DNA of 64,000 nt from positions 1-64,000 of the forward strand of contig NZ_CADIJP010000024.1 of the NCBI RefSeq assembly GCF_902859725.1, written 5' to 3'. The notes beneath the pieces were generated by a model. That model searched no databases and was not told where the DNA came from. It worked only from the letters and a program-made list of their open reading frames with translations. Shown piece after piece: positions 43,361-51,561 of the stretch. Made by a program: the position numbers and the translations under genes. The stretch's first letter is position 1. Each line of letters starts with the position of its first letter. The stretch comes from Achromobacter mucicolens (GTDB taxonomy: Bacteria; Pseudomonadota; Gammaproteobacteria; Burkholderiales; Burkholderiaceae_B).

Positions 43361-45934
43361 ATGAAAAACAACGCTCTGCCCGCCGGCGTACTGTCTCGTT
43401 CGTCGCTGCTCCCCCTCCTGGCATTTCCTTGGGTATCGGTCGCTCAGATCACAATCGAGAGTGGGCAGACGGTAACCGTTCCGGGAACTCAGGCTTCTCC
43501 CTGGAACATGAACGGCCCCCTCTTGGTTGGAAATACGGGAGCCGGCACGCTGAACGTGTTGAGTGGCGGTCTGGTGATTAGCCCGGATGCTTACCTGGGA
43601 GGTGTTTTCGGCGGCGCCGGGGTGGTATCGGTGACCGGACCAAACGCGCGATGGGAGGTGTCCGCCAACAGCCTGAGCACGCTGAATGTCGGCTGGAGCG
43701 CGGCAGGGACACTGACGGTTGCCAGCGGTGGCGTGGTCCAGAGTCAGCGCGCCGTTCTCGGGGAATTCGACGACGGCGTAGGCGTTGTGAACATCACCGG
43801 CGCCGGATCGCAATGGATCAACAACCAGTTGCTCTACGTCGGGATGTCGGGCGAGGGACGTTTGAACATCTTGGACGGGGGCTACGTTTCTACGGGTTCG
43901 GGATCTGTCGGCGTCGTTGGCGGCAAGGGAGACGTCACAGTCCGCGGGGCCAATTCCCGGTGGCTTTCGGGATCGCCCATTCAGATTGGCTCGTTCGGCA
44001 CTGGCAGCTTGACGATCTCGGAAGGCGGGCAGGTGATTGCCCCGGGCGCGGTGATGGGGACGACAGCTTCCGGGATCGGCAAGCTTGTCATCGGCAGCGA
44101 TGTGGGCACTGCACCGGTCGCGCCTGGCACGCTGGAAACCACGCGCGTTGCATTTGGCCCGGGCGACAGCCGGGTGATTTTCAATCACACGTCTTCCAGT
44201 TATGTGTTCGACGCGACGATCAACAACGGCGCCAACAATGCCGCGGGTTCCAATACGGGATTGGTCGGCGGCGGGCGGTTGGAGGCGATGGCGGGCCGCA
44301 CCATCCTGAATGCGGACCACGGGGACTTCTCGGGCGCCGCGCAAATAGGCGGCGCGGGCATTCTGCAGGTCAATCGCGACCTGTCGGGCGCGGCGATGCA
44401 GATTCTCTCGGGCGGTACGTTGGAAGGGCGCGGACGGGTGGGCAGTGTCGTCAATGCAGGCACCGTAGCGCCCGGGGCCTCGTTGGGCACGCTGACCATC
44501 AGCGGGAACTACGCGGGCAGCAGCGGTTCGCTGTTGCAGCTGGAGACGGTGCTTGGCAATGACGCGTCGCCTACCGACAAACTGGTTGTGACGGGCAATG
44601 TCGCGGGCAGTACTGCCGTCAAGGTCACCAATCTGAATGGCAGCGGGGCGCAGACGGTAAATGGCATTCGCGTCATTGAGGTCGGCGGCGCGTCGCCTGC
44701 GGGCGCGTTCAACCTTCGGGGCGATTATCGGGCCGAAAACGGTCAGCAAGCCGTGATTGCCGGCGCGTATGCGTACACGCTGCAACACGGCGGCAGCAAT
44801 ACGCCCGCGGACGGTCACTGGTATCTCGTATCCGAATTCAAGGAACCGGAGACGGCTCCCGAACCGGAGCCGGGACCGGGACCTGATCCAGAGCCCGAAC
44901 CCGAACCCGGGCCTGGCGCACCGGTGGAAGAAATACCCGGAAGTCCCGAAGCGGGGCCACGCTACCAGCCTGGCATACCGCTTTACGAGCAGTATCCCCA
45001 GGTGCTCGCTTCCCTCAACGCGTTGCCGACGTTGCAGCAACGCGTCGGAAACCGGTTCTGGCGGACTGACGGTCAGCCCGAGGCCGGGGAAAAATTCGGG
45101 GGGTGGGCCCGCATCCAAGGCGCCACCAGTTCGATGCGCCCGGCTCAGTCTGCGACAAAGTCGAGCCGGGATATCGATCTGTGGAAGCTGCAAACCGGTA
45201 TTGACGTCGTGGCAAACCGCCAGCCTGATGGATCGATGCTGGTGGCTGGCGTCAACCTTTCTCATGGGAACGCGTCGGCCGATATCGCGTCTCCGTATGG
45301 CCGGGGCAAGATCGACACGACAGGCACGGGCGTGGGCGCCAGCCTGACGTGGTACGGCGCTAGCGGGTTCTACGTGGACGGACAGTTGCAGGCCATGTGG
45401 TTCGACAGCGACATCTCGTCGCGCACGATCGGGCGCGATGAGGTGAAGGGAAACAATGGAAACGGCGTCGCCATCTCGGTGGAGACAGGTTATCGCCATG
45501 ACATCGGCAAGGGCTTTTCGCTGACGCCGCAGGCGCAGTTGATTCGCTCTCGCGTCGACTTCGACAGCTTCACGGACCCGTTCGGCGCCAAGGTGCGGCT
45601 TGACGATGGCGACAGTCTGATCGGACGTCTGGGCGTGTCGCTCGATTACGAACCTGAACGCTCCGTTGCGCAAGGGGCGGCCGAGCAAACGCATGTGTAC
45701 GCCATCGCCAATCTGTACAACGAGTTCATGAATGGCACGAACGTCAACGTGGCGGGCGTGTCTTTTCGAAGCCGGGACGAGCGGCTGTGGGCCGAACTTG
45801 GCGTTGGCGGGACCTACCTGTGGAACAAAGGGCGCTACGGCGTTTATGGAAACCTGAGCGTGGCTGGCGCGACCAACAACATGAGCGACAACCACTCCGT
45901 GGGCGGCATGATCGGCTTTCGCGTGCAGTGGTAG
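43361..45934 (+). CDS. Autotransporter with beta-helix repeats (type Va secretion)
   Basis: Surface protein of 857 residues. The signal peptide ends near SVAQ (about 29). The passenger begins with four imperfect repeats of about 48 residues (about 54-250), each with a GxGxLxVxSGG turn: VGNTGAGTLNVLSGG, VGWSAAGTLTVASGG, VGMSGEGRLNILDGG and IGSFGTGSLTISEGG. A beta-helix part follows, then a Pro/Glu-rich linker at about 496-522 and a C-terminal translocator barrel of about 270 residues ending in GFRVQW. GGAGGAAG precedes the ATG. It is alone in its unit, within a region of probable acquired DNA. Adhesion is likely from the repeat type but not shown. Its long antisense frame (43112-46033) is a composition artefact. 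Confidence 0.93.
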   Translation: MKNNALPAGVLSRSSLLPLLAFPWVSVAQITIESGQTVTVPGTQASPWNMNGPLLVGNTGAGTLNVLSGGLVISPDAYLGGVFGGAGVVSVTGPNARWEVSANSLSTLNVGWSAAGTLTVASGGVVQSQRAVLGEFDDGVGVVNITGAGSQWINNQLLYVGMSGEGRLNILDGGYVSTGSGSVGVVGGKGDVTVRGANSRWLSGSPIQIGSFGTGSLTISEGGQVIAPGAVMGTTASGIGKLVIGSDVGTAPVAPGTLETTRVAFGPGDSRVIFNHTSSSYVFDATINNGANNAAGSNTGLVGGGRLEAMAGRTILNADHGDFSGAAQIGGAGILQVNRDLSGAAMQILSGGTLEGRGRVGSVVNAGTVAPGASLGTLTISGNYAGSSGSLLQLETVLGNDASPTDKLVVTGNVAGSTAVKVTNLNGSGAQTVNGIRVIEVGGASPAGAFNLRGDYRAENGQQAVIAGAYAYTLQHGGSNTPADGHWYLVSEFKEPETAPEPEPGPGPDPEPEPEPGPGAPVEEIPGSPEAGPRYQPGIPLYEQYPQVLASLNALPTLQQRVGNRFWRTDGQPEAGEKFGGWARIQGATSSMRPAQSATKSSRDIDLWKLQTGIDVVANRQPDGSMLVAGVNLSHGNASADIASPYGRGKIDTTGTGVGASLTWYGASGFYVDGQLQAMWFDSDISSRTIGRDEVKGNNGNGVAISVETGYRHDIGKGFSLTPQAQLIRSRVDFDSFTDPFGAKVRLDDGDSLIGRLGVSLDYEPERSVAQGAAEQTHVYAIANLYNEFMNGTNVNVAGVSFRSRDERLWAELGVGGTYLWNKGRYGVYGNLSVAGATNNMSDNHSVGGMIGFRVQW

Positions 45935-46322
45935 GGGCCAGCTGAGGTCGCAACGTCGTGTTGAAACCGTGACCGACAGGGGCACGTGCCCCCGCGAATG
46001 GGAACGCACCCGCGAGCAGGAAAGCGTCTCCAAATGGAAGAGCGCCCCAGCTCAAGATGAGTCTGAGGCGCTCCTGCCCGGCTTCGCACGCGATGGGTGT
46101 CAGACAGCCCGGCAACTCAAATCTACTGCTCGGATTTCACCCCGGCAATAGGGGAAACCCTTGCCAAAAAAAGGGTGGGAACGTCATTGGCGCAGGACCT
46201 TTGAGGCATGCACATGCGTCAAGGGGGCGTGCGCGGATTTGTCCGTCTCGGCATCCACGAATTGTCCGCCCGCCGCCCGCTGGCGACACTGGCCTCCACG
46301 TTCAATGCACGGGAGAGCAGAT
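45935..46322. other. Region between autotransporter and Tad locus
   Basis: 388 bases without a gene. Two strong inverted repeats: GGGGCACGTGCCCC at 45979-45992 (perfect 14-bp palindrome) and GAGCGCC / GGCGCTC at 46040-46073 with paired inner bases. Neither has a T-run. The Tad promoter should lie after these; CCTTGCC and an A-rich run (46166) are seen but no clear pair of boxes. Confidence 0.5.
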
Positions 46323-46589
46323 ATGTGGGGGCATCGAAAGCGCCAACTGGGACAAGGCATGACGGAGTACATCGTTGTCGTGGCGCTGGTCGCCGTGGCG
46401 GCGATCGCGGTTTATCAGTACTTCGGACAGGTCGTGCGGTCGCAGACGGCCGCCATGGCGCGAGAGCTTGCCGGCGAAGACGGCAGCACGCAATCCAAAG
46501 CGGCGCAGCAGGCGGCCCAGAAAGCGGCGGCCCAGACCAAGGCGCGGTCGCTCAAGTCATTTACCGGCAACGCCGAGATCGCGAATTGA
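46323..46589 (+). CDS. Flp-type pilin (Tad pilus)
   Basis: Small type IVb prepilin, 88 residues. Leader ends RKRQLGQG; the mature part starts MTEYIVVVALVAVAAIAVYQ, with Glu at +3 and an unbroken helix. Gly before the cut and Glu close behind fit a prepilin peptidase substrate, though Glu at +3 instead of +5 is unusual. The rest is an Ala/Lys/Gln-rich tail. Start at 46323 (MWGHRKRQLG) has GGGAGA before it. First gene of the Tad locus. The long leader reading from 46161 has no ribosome site. Confidence 0.85.
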   Translation: MWGHRKRQLGQGMTEYIVVVALVAVAAIAVYQYFGQVVRSQTAAMARELAGEDGSTQSKAAQQAAQKAAAQTKARSLKSFTGNAEIAN

Positions 46590-46603
46590 ACGCGCCGCCA
46601 TCC

Positions 46604-48004
46604 ATGTTCGACGATCAACAACGGGGCCAGGCTCTGGTCCTGGGTTTGATGGTCGCGGCCGTCGGCGCGGCGTCGCTCGTCGTCCTGTACAACGTTGGCC
46701 AGACCGTCGAGGCGCGCAGCCGCCTGACCCACGCCGCGGACGCGGCGGCCTACAGCGGTGCGCTCATGCAGGCGCGCGCGCTCAATGCCATCGCCTACGT
46801 GAATCGCAGCCAGATCGCGCATCAGGTTGCGATGGCGCATCTGGTGACGCTAGGAGCGTCGGCGCAATACCTCGATGCGTTGCAATCGCAGCGTTGGCGC
46901 GGCAATCCGCCAGCCAGCCTGATCGCGATGCTTTTCGGGCCGGCTGCCGGCGCGGCCTACCAAGGGGCGCAGGCCCCTCCGGACGCCGAAAGCCGTCTGG
47001 CGCGCGCGTTCGCGCAGCATGATCGCGTCGTGCATCAGGTGCTGGAAGCCGCGGCGCGAGCGATTGCCGGCGATTTCATCATGTCTCGGGATCGTGTCAT
47101 GCGCGAGGTGCTGGCTGCCAACTATCCTGCGTTTGGCAAGACTGGCCGGGACAACGCATCCGGGGCCTCGCCGCTGGATCTGCGTGTGTTGACGGACGGG
47201 TGGCCCGGTTTCACTGAGCGCCAAGCCGCCACACGCAAGGCCGGCCTGCGGCCGGCTATTGAAAGCGCAGCGGCTCGCTATGGTTTCCTGGACCGCCGCA
47301 ACACGACGCTACGCAACCCCTGGGTGGTCAGCACCCGGTGTCCGTGGCTTCGGCACGAACTCCGGCGGCGCGGCTCGACCTGGCTTGGGCCGGATGGCCA
47401 TTGGGGCGCGTTGGACACGCAGTCCAACCATGCGCTGCGCTCGAACCGCTGGATTGGCTGCTACTTCCGCGAATACGCGATGGGGTGGGGCACCGTCCAG
47501 GGCAATAAAAGCCGTGCGCCCGACGACGTGGAATTCGTCGAAGATCCGCCCGCAGACTTTTCGCAGGAAGACTTCTGGCGATGGGTGGAACACGCCACGT
47601 CCTGGAACATCTTTGACGGAGCCAACAACCCCATGGCGAACTCATACGCAATGGCTGGGGTGCGCCGATGGCCCGGCGGCGGCTTGCCGGCCTACCGGGA
47701 AGTCGCGCCCAAGCGTCTTGCCGATCCCTTGCGATTTGCCGTGGCGGTCGGCCTGCAATCGTCCGTCGTCAAAACCACGGACGCCGGCAGCGCTGTGTCG
47801 GCGCCAATCGGTCAGTTCCGATATGCCGCACTGGGCCGAATTGGCGCCATCACGGTCAGCACGGCTGCCGAGACCTACTTTTCCCGGCCGGAGCGCCGCG
47901 CCGACGGGCGCCTGGAGCTCGCCACGCTTTTCCGGCCCTATTGGCAGGCCCGCCTCTCCGCAGTCACGCCGCAAGAGGAAGCATTGGCCAGGAGGCTGCC
48001 GTGA
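46604..48004 (+). CDS. TadG-like pilus assembly protein
   Basis: 466 residues, with the TadG/TadE-like N-terminus QRGQALVLGLMVAAVGAASL: a signal anchor at about 10-30 followed by a periplasmic part. The hallmark TadE/G pattern Gln-Ala-hydrophobic is present; a large middle domain has no motif I know. Start chosen at the ATG 46604 (MFDDQQRGQ); a TTG 18 bases earlier is possible, and no strong ribosome site precedes either. It overlaps the next gene by one base (TGATG). In Tad systems these proteins anchor or cap the pilus at the inner membrane. Confidence 0.8.
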   Translation: MFDDQQRGQALVLGLMVAAVGAASLVVLYNVGQTVEARSRLTHAADAAAYSGALMQARALNAIAYVNRSQIAHQVAMAHLVTLGASAQYLDALQSQRWRGNPPASLIAMLFGPAAGAAYQGAQAPPDAESRLARAFAQHDRVVHQVLEAAARAIAGDFIMSRDRVMREVLAANYPAFGKTGRDNASGASPLDLRVLTDGWPGFTERQAATRKAGLRPAIESAAARYGFLDRRNTTLRNPWVVSTRCPWLRHELRRRGSTWLGPDGHWGALDTQSNHALRSNRWIGCYFREYAMGWGTVQGNKSRAPDDVEFVEDPPADFSQEDFWRWVEHATSWNIFDGANNPMANSYAMAGVRRWPGGGLPAYREVAPKRLADPLRFAVAVGLQSSVVKTTDAGSAVSAPIGQFRYAALGRIGAITVSTAAETYFSRPERRADGRLELATLFRPYWQARLSAVTPQEEALARRLP

Positions 48005-48618
48005 TGCAACGCGGATCAAAGGAACAAGGACAGGCGGTGGTCGAGGCGCTATTGATATTGCCGCTCTTGACCGTGTTGCTCTGGGCGGTCTCGGATATCG
48101 GCGCGATGCAGTTTTCGGCGCAGCGCACGACGCAGGTTGGTCGTCAGGCCGCCATGGCGGCGGCGTTGGGGCAGCCCGTCGCAACGCTTCGCGCGCCGGC
48201 GCGGATGGACGTGGAAGGCCGCGCCCAACGCTGGCTTGGATCTTCTGTCGCGGGGGGCGGCGCGTTGCAGGATGAATGGTTTGGCGCGGCAATGCGTCTG
48301 CTGTCCGTGCAAGTGCGTTCGCTGCCGCCGCCGGGCAATGTCATGTTTGGACTGCCGGTCTCGCGTCACCTCAGCGTGGCAGACGGCGCGGGTTATGCGC
48401 ATGGCGACGCGGATGCGCAACGCCGTATTGGGGCATCGCCAACAGGCTGGTTGCAAGCGAGCCGCACCTCACAGGCTGAGGCGGTAAGGATGCAGCGTCC
48501 CGTCAGCCATGCAGAGGCGCCGTGGGGGCGGCCGGCGCTGTCGCGGGATTGGCTTTCCGCGTGGGGGGATGTGCTGCCTGGTGATCGGCTTGGCAGGCTT
48601 GCGGAGGGCGGAAAATGA
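48004..48618 (+). CDS. TadE-like pseudopilin
   Basis: 204 residues. The N-terminus SKEQGQAVVEALLILPLLTVLLWA is a TadE prepilin-like segment: Gly-Gln-Ala-Val-Val-Glu with Glu at +5 and then an unbroken helix. The following part is periplasmic with no clear motif. The ATG at 48004 overlaps the stop of the TadG-like gene. Together with Flp and TadG-like it forms the pilin-like set of the machine; peptidase processing is expected here too. Confidence 0.85.
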   Translation: MQRGSKEQGQAVVEALLILPLLTVLLWAVSDIGAMQFSAQRTTQVGRQAAMAAALGQPVATLRAPARMDVEGRAQRWLGSSVAGGGALQDEWFGAAMRLLSVQVRSLPPPGNVMFGLPVSRHLSVADGAGYAHGDADAQRRIGASPTGWLQASRTSQAEAVRMQRPVSHAEAPWGRPALSRDWLSAWGDVLPGDRLGRLAEGGK

Positions 48619-49385
48619 ATCTTGTCCGAAAAGTGTGCGAAGGGCAGGGCATGCGAATCCGTCCTGCCTTGCTTGCCGTTGGCATCGGGCTGTGCGGTGC
48701 GCTGATGCTGTTGCCCGAACGCGCGGGCGCATCAGGCGGCGTGTCCAGCCTGGAGCGCCTGCGGCTCCCCGAAGGCACCTTGCGAGAACGCATGGCGGAT
48801 CGGTTGTGGCTGCACGGCATGCCCGCGCAAGTGTGGGTGTTCGATGCGCCCCAGAGCCCATCGGCCCTGGCCAGAACGCTGGCCACGCAGCAACCTGCGT
48901 TGGCGGATCTGCACGTGCTGCCCGGGCAACTCATTCTGTCCGGCCGCGTCGGCGATGAGCGTTGGGTGGCCCAATTGGAAAACGCGGGCGCGGATCGTAC
49001 CGTCGGCAGCCTCTCGGCAATTTCTGTGCGTGCGGCTCCCTCCGCGCATCTGCCGGGGTGGCTGCCCAAGGGCGCGCGCGTCAGGACTGACGTTGCCGTG
49101 ATGGAATCCGGTGTCAAGGTTTCCGACCGGATCTGGCAGTACGCATTGCCGCCTCAAAAGCTGGCTGAACTGCTTGATGCCGCGTTGCGGCGGACGGGAT
49201 GGATGCCGCAGGGCGACCCGGATCGTGAGGGGGCCGCGATGGCGGCGTCAGCGGTCACCGCGGGGCGAGGCGCGTCATCCGCAGGCGCTGGCCAATGGTG
49301 GGCGCGTGAACGGGAGCGGATGAAGCTTTGGCTGGTGCCTGTGGAAGGCGGCAGCGGGCTGCGAGCCCTGGGGTGGGCGCCATGA
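48615..49385 (+). CDS. Exported protein of unknown function in the Tad locus
   Basis: 256 residues, not recognised. A second ATG at 48651 (MRIRPALL), preceded by AGGG, gives a clean signal peptide ending near GASG; the ATG at 48615 overlaps the tadE stop, so both starts are possible. The mature part has no Cys, ends in a Trp/Arg-rich piece (QWWARERERMKLWL) and has a segment SDRIWQYALPPQKLAELLDA in the middle. It stands between tadE and cpaB, and ends four bases into cpaB, so it is part of the operon. A role as a local accessory or pilotin-like part is conjecture. Confidence 0.75.
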   Translation: MNLVRKVCEGQGMRIRPALLAVGIGLCGALMLLPERAGASGGVSSLERLRLPEGTLRERMADRLWLHGMPAQVWVFDAPQSPSALARTLATQQPALADLHVLPGQLILSGRVGDERWVAQLENAGADRTVGSLSAISVRAAPSAHLPGWLPKGARVRTDVAVMESGVKVSDRIWQYALPPQKLAELLDAALRRTGWMPQGDPDREGAAMAASAVTAGRGASSAGAGQWWARERERMKLWLVPVEGGSGLRALGWAP

Positions 49386-50185
49386 AGTCCTGGATCAATC
49401 GCGGCGCCGAGCGGTTGCGCCGTACCGGCGTGTATGGATTGGCGGTGCTGGCGGGCCTGGTCGCCGCATGGGCCGTGCGCGAGCACGTCCAGCAGCGCGT
49501 GCAGGCGCTGGAAGCCGAGGCGCAGACGCCGCTGGTCAGCCGTCTTGTGGCGGCCTATGACCTGCCGGCCGGCACATTGCTCGAAGAGGTGCATCTGGCC
49601 GTGCGCAAGATCCCTCAGCCCTGGGCGCCCGGCGCCAGCGTTGACCCGATGGAACTGGGCAGCGTGCTGGGCGCAACGCTACTTGCCGATCTGGCGCATG
49701 GGGACCCCTTGCTGAGAAGCTTCATGACTTACGACCCGCCGCAGCCTTCGCTGGCCGCGCGGCTTGAAGCGGGGCAGCGCGCGTTCACGGTGAACGCGAC
49801 GGACCTTGGCGGGCTTGCAGACATGCTCAAAGGCGGCGATGCCATCGATATCTACGTGACGTTCAATCATCGCCAACGCGAACTCACCGTCCCGGTGCTG
49901 CAGAGCATGCGAGTCCTGACCGCCATGAGCGACGACGGCGCGGGCAACATCACGCTGGCCGCGACGCCTGACCAAGCCATGCGGTTCATTGCCGCGCGGC
50001 AGGCTGGGGTGCTGACCGCAATGCTGCGTCATCGCGACGACGCCGCGTCTGTGAACCCCGCAGCACAAAGCGATCTGGCTTCCCTCATGGGGCTGGACGC
50101 CGAACCCAAGCCCGTGCCCGGTGTCGCCATCGTTTACGGTGATCGCCTGGACGCACAGGCAGGCTTTGACGCGGAGCGGCCATGA
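49382..50185 (+). CDS. cpaB: CpaB/RcpC-type Flp pilus assembly protein
   Basis: Inner-membrane-anchored periplasmic protein of Tad systems, 267 residues. A membrane helix at about 16-32 (GVYGLAVLAGLVAAWAV) is followed by an SAF-type domain (LVAAYDLPAGTLLEEVHLAV near 55) and a RcpC domain with NATDLGGLADMLKGGDAID near 140. Start at 49382 overlaps the end of the preceding gene. Its stop overlaps the cpaC start by four bases. It is thought to stabilise the secretin. Confidence 0.9.
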   Translation: MKSWINRGAERLRRTGVYGLAVLAGLVAAWAVREHVQQRVQALEAEAQTPLVSRLVAAYDLPAGTLLEEVHLAVRKIPQPWAPGASVDPMELGSVLGATLLADLAHGDPLLRSFMTYDPPQPSLAARLEAGQRAFTVNATDLGGLADMLKGGDAIDIYVTFNHRQRELTVPVLQSMRVLTAMSDDGAGNITLAATPDQAMRFIAARQAGVLTAMLRHRDDAASVNPAAQSDLASLMGLDAEPKPVPGVAIVYGDRLDAQAGFDAERP

Positions 50186-51561
50186 TCCGAATTAAAAGCT
50201 TGCTCGCCATCGTGCTGTGCCTGTGCAGCATGCCAGCATGGTCCAACACCCAGACGCTGGAACTGCAGGTCGGCGAAACGCGCGTGTTGCCGCACCCCGG
50301 CGTGCGGCGAGTCGCCATCGGCAATAGTCAGGTGGCCAGCGCCGTGGCGGCGGAAGGGCGCGAGGTCGTAGTGTTTGCGCGAGCCGAAGGCGTGTCGTCC
50401 GTGCATGTGTGGGCTGGACGCGATCGCGTGGCAGCCTACGAATTGCGTGTGGTCCCTGCCGGCACGCCACAACTGCGCGAGGAGGTCCAGAGTCTGCTCT
50501 CCCGGATCCCGGGGGCGCGCAGCTCGAACGTGGGCGGCCGCATCGTCATCGAAGGCGATGACCTGTCCGACGATGATCGCGCGCGTATTGCGGCGCTGGT
50601 GGACCGGTATCCGGACGTCGTGGATTTCACCGGTCAAGTCGGATGGGACCGCATGGTGCTGCTCGACGTGCAGGTGGTCGAGATTCCCACATCGCGGCTG
50701 CAAGAGTTCGGCGTGCGCTGGGATGGCATGACGCAGGGTGGCCTCAATGCGGGCCTCGCTTGGGATGGGGGATCGCGCAGCCGCATGACACGCCCTGGCG
50801 AGCAGATCATCGAGACCGCCGCGCCGGTCGCGTCGGCCGCGGGCTACTTCGGCGTCAATGCGCTGCTTTCGGCGCGTATTGCCGCGCTGGCGCAAACGGG
50901 TGAAGCCGTAATGCTTGCGCAACCGCAGCTGCTGGCGCGCAGCGGCGCCAGTGCGACGTTTCTCGCGGGCGGGGAAGTGCCCTATGCCTCCACGGATGCA
51001 CGGGGCAATCCCACCACGCTGTTCAAGCCCTATGGCGTGTCGCTGAACATCACGCCGCGGATCGATCGCAATGGCGTCATCCGGTCCTTGATCGAGGTGG
51101 AGGCCAGTTCGGTCGACACGTCGCTAAGCCTTCCCGGCGGTCCGGCGCTGCGCACGCGCCGCGCGTCCACCGAGTTCAACGTGCGTTCGGGCAACACGCT
51201 CGTCATCGGCGGGTTTCTTTCGCGTGAGCAGGGCACCGACGTCAGCGGTCTGCCGGGGCTGCGCAACATTCCGATCCTGGGCGCGTTGTTTTCCTCAACC
51301 CGCTATCAACGCCGCGAGACCGAACTGGCGATCTTCGTGACGCCCAAGATCGTGTCGCAAGCAGAGCCCGCCATGGCCGATCGCATACGCCGCGGACGCG
51401 AGACGCTGCAGGCGGCGTTTCCCGATCCTCCCAGCCTCGGGACGGCGGTTCCTTCGGACGCGATCGGTTGGGATCCCTACTCGGGCGCGGGTTCGCAGTG
51501 GGGACTGACGTCTGCCGAGGCCGATTCACCTTTTCCGGAGGGGCGCGATGCTCAACGTTGA
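50182..51561 (+). CDS. cpaC: CpaC/RcpA-type secretin
   Basis: Outer-membrane channel of the Tad pilus, 459 residues. Signal peptide ends near AWSN (about 21). An N-terminal secretin-type domain (about 25-160, VRRVAIGNSQVASAVAAEG) with BON-like parts is followed by the secretin core (about 170-410) with the family signature VPYASTDARGNP and LVIGGFLSREQ near 335. C-terminal tail of about 50 residues is polar. GGAG (51538-51541, TTTTCCGGAGGG) is the ribosome site of the next gene, which overlaps this end by 14 bases. Confidence 0.92.
   Translation: MIRIKSLLAIVLCLCSMPAWSNTQTLELQVGETRVLPHPGVRRVAIGNSQVASAVAAEGREVVVFARAEGVSSVHVWAGRDRVAAYELRVVPAGTPQLREEVQSLLSRIPGARSSNVGGRIVIEGDDLSDDDRARIAALVDRYPDVVDFTGQVGWDRMVLLDVQVVEIPTSRLQEFGVRWDGMTQGGLNAGLAWDGGSRSRMTRPGEQIIETAAPVASAAGYFGVNALLSARIAALAQTGEAVMLAQPQLLARSGASATFLAGGEVPYASTDARGNPTTLFKPYGVSLNITPRIDRNGVIRSLIEVEASSVDTSLSLPGGPALRTRRASTEFNVRSGNTLVIGGFLSREQGTDVSGLPGLRNIPILGALFSSTRYQRRETELAIFVTPKIVSQAEPAMADRIRRGRETLQAAFPDPPSLGTAVPSDAIGWDPYSGAGSQWGLTSAEADSPFPEGRDAQR

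Noticed and set aside
43112-46033. A 973-codon minus-strand frame opposite the autotransporter
   Set aside because: Same antisense composition; the plus strand has signal peptide, repeats, linker and barrel of a real autotransporter.
46180-46215. A sigma-54 promoter (TGGCGC-TTTGAG) before the Tad locus
   Set aside because: The -12 GC element is absent; only the -24 half resembles the consensus.
46161-46322. Extending the Flp pilin upstream to 46161
   Set aside because: The added 54 residues have no ribosome site and would bury the prepilin leader; 46323 has a good GGGAGA site.
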